Assembly: GCA_937876865.1 (NCBI GenBank)
Contig: CALEFF010000043.1
Location: 1 to 44,829 of the forward strand
DNA: 44,829 nucleotides
From: an uncultured Bacteroidales bacterium
GTDB lineage: Bacteria; Bacteroidota; Bacteroidia; Bacteroidales; P3
Reading direction: 5' to 3'
Of the stretch, positions 43,832 through 44,829 are shown piece by piece (positions within the stretch are counted from its first letter, which is position 1; the number at the start of each line of letters is the position of its first letter). The position numbers and the translations under genes were made by a program. The notes under the pieces are model-generated. The model was not told the origin of the DNA, ran no database searches, and saw nothing but the letters and a program-made list of their open reading frames with translations.

Positions 43832-44500
43832 TTATTCTTTTATGTAGCGTTTCAACCCTCTTATTGACATATAAGCCAAAGGCGTTCCACAAAAGGCTTC
43901 AATCAATAGTTTTATGCAATATTGCGAAAGAATCATCAAAAGCAAATCGTGTGTAGAAACAACTCCCAAGAAAGCAATCAACACAAAAGGCAAGGTATCT
44001 AATAAATATCCTATTACCGAACTAAGAATTGTTCTTACCCAAAGATGACGTCCTTTCATTTTTATTTTGATTTTCTCCATAAACCAAGCGTTTGACAATT
44101 CTCCAAGCAAGAATCCCACTAAGGAGCCTAAGACAATTCTCGGCACGTATGAGAAAACTTGATTGTAAGCCACGCTTGTTTGAGAAAGATATTCGGGCGA
44201 AGGGAGCCAAACGCCAATTTGAGTGCAAAGCACTAAGATTACATTGCAGATAAAGGTAATCCAAATCACTTTTTTTGCAGTGCGATAGCCCCAAATCTCC
44301 GTTAGCACATCGCCAAGCATATAAGCAAAAGGAAAAGTGATAGTTCCTGCATCAAAATAAACTAAACCAAAAATTCCGATGACCTTTACCGCCATCACAT
44401 TCGAGACTAAATAAAGCGTAACAAAGAGTGCAGTTACGACAATTAAAGAAGAATATCTTCTATCTCGGTTTTTTAAAGGGTTTTCCGATACCTTGTTCAT
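43832..44500 (-). CDS. yhhQ: Queuosine precursor transporter (YhhQ/QPTR family)
   Basis: This 222-residue integral membrane protein of the vitamin-uptake-like family has about six helices. It carries the markers SNVMAVKVI, DAGTITFPFAYMLGDVLTEIWGY and LGELSNAWFMEKIK. It imports a 7-deazaguanine base (preQ0, preQ1 or queuine) used to make queuosine in tRNA. The following gene probably processes the base. I found no preQ1 riboswitch in the short leader. Confidence 0.92.
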   Translation of the reverse strand: MNKVSENPLKNRDRRYSSLIVVTALFVTLYLVSNVMAVKVIGIFGLVYFDAGTITFPFAYMLGDVLTEIWGYRTAKKVIWITFICNVILVLCTQIGVWLPSPEYLSQTSVAYNQVFSYVPRIVLGSLVGFLLGELSNAWFMEKIKIKMKGRHLWVRTILSSVIGYLLDTLPFVLIAFLGVVSTHDLLLMILSQYCIKLLIEAFCGTPLAYMSIRGLKRYIKE

Positions 44501-44523
44501 AAATATTCAAAAAAAGTTCGTTG

Positions 44524-44531
44524 CAAAGATA
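44524..44531 (-). promoter_or_regulatory. -7 box for yhhQ operon
   Basis: TATCTTTG on the minus strand lies 23 nt upstream of the ATG, directly preceded by a single TTTCTTTG (44539-44532). The leader would be only about 15-20 nt. Confidence 0.62.
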
Positions 44532-44540
44532 CAAAGAAAA

Positions 44541-44829
44541 AACATAAATTAAAGACTTGAATGAAAAATAAAATACTTTCTCCATGAGTTAAGCCCAAAT
44601 GCGTGCGATATTTTCAACTTTAAGATTTCTGATTGCAAATATTGAAAATATAAGCCCTTAACTAAAAATCACTAAATCAAAGACTTAACTTTTTAAAGCC
44701 TTGAAAACGCCAAAAAAGTCTTTGATTTTTGCGATTTTTTCGCTGTTTTTTCAAAAAAAACCTTGATTTTTTCAAAAAAAAAAGGAGCTTTTCAAATTTC
44801 TAAACGAGCTTTAGAAAATTTTAAACGTG
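44541..44829. other. AT-rich non-coding right end
   Basis: I find no credible gene in this stretch. It holds homopolymer runs and a 13-bp inverted repeat, AAATCAAAGACTT (44674-44686) with its complement at 44716-44728, separated by 29 nt. It may contain the regulatory region of a gene beyond the window. Confidence 0.5.

Noticed and set aside
44501..44540. preQ1 riboswitch before the queuosine-precursor transporter
   Set aside because: The promoter leaves a leader of only about 20 nt, and no preQ1-type stem with an A-rich tail is visible.
1..44829. tRNA, rRNA, insertion sequences or prophage
   Set aside because: No cloverleaf, rRNA segment, transposase or integrase reading frame was recognised.

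Overview
The window reads as a chromosomal segment of a low-GC, Gram-negative member of the Bacteroidota, most like Bacteroidales. The evidence: many genes are preceded by the Bacteroidota -7 box TAnnTTTG; Shine-Dalgarno sequences are mostly absent; two proteins look like Por/type IX (T9SS) secretion cargo; kdsA implies lipopolysaccharide; and several small families (DUF4293, DUF456, DUF4190, four-helix-bundle suffix) are typical of this phylum. The exact lineage cannot be named from the window. I saw no rRNA, tRNA, insertion sequence, prophage or CRISPR array.

Layout. 1-5036 (-) is the start of a giant secreted adhesin-like protein made of alternating jelly-roll and Fn3 domains; it runs off the left edge. 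5068-6969 (-) is dapA-fba. 7086-9667 (+) is an orphan sensor kinase with hemW. 9664-14400 (-) is a tight rnr-purD-thyA-dfrA cluster (RNA decay, purine and thymidylate synthesis). 14568-19781 (+) is valS, groES-groEL and a DUF4293 membrane protein. 19904-22613 (+) is a C69 dipeptidase, a DUF456 protein and a small tyrosine phosphatase. 22587-29579 is a mixed accessory stretch: GNAT, PspC, GH95 fucosidase with a WD40 lipoprotein, a NERD/zinc-ribbon protein, small membrane or secreted proteins, and a four-helix-bundle protein. 29665-37317 (-) carries metG with a lipid-type glycosyltransferase, glmM with a T9SS cargo, and a short clpB. 37538-43086 is mostly (+): two thioredoxin-fold lipid- or periplasm-type proteins, a small DNA-binding-like protein (-), kdsA, and crt-hbd (four-carbon acyl-CoA metabolism). 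43142-44500 (-) is a radical-SAM-like protein with a queuosine-precursor transporter. The right end is AT-rich and non-coding.

Most interesting signal. Five intergenic regions contain the octamer TTTCTTTG (or its complement) repeated at an almost invariant 21-bp step: 14412-14524 (six units, exact 21-bp phase), 19809-19855, 26917-27007 (five units), 28838-28908 and 37396-37466. They fill gaps upstream of promoters, mostly with TTTCTTTG on the coding strand of the downstream gene. The octamer is one base away from TATCTTTG, the form of the -7 box used at three promoters here. A period of two helical turns suggests same-face protein binding, phased bending, or arrays of near-miss promoter elements. 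I do not recognise this as a described system.

Second, groESL has a canonical -24/-12 (sigma-54 type) promoter and clpB a slightly weaker one, with no CIRCE element at either, which hints at sigma-54 control of chaperones. The clpB gene also lacks the usual N-terminal domain.
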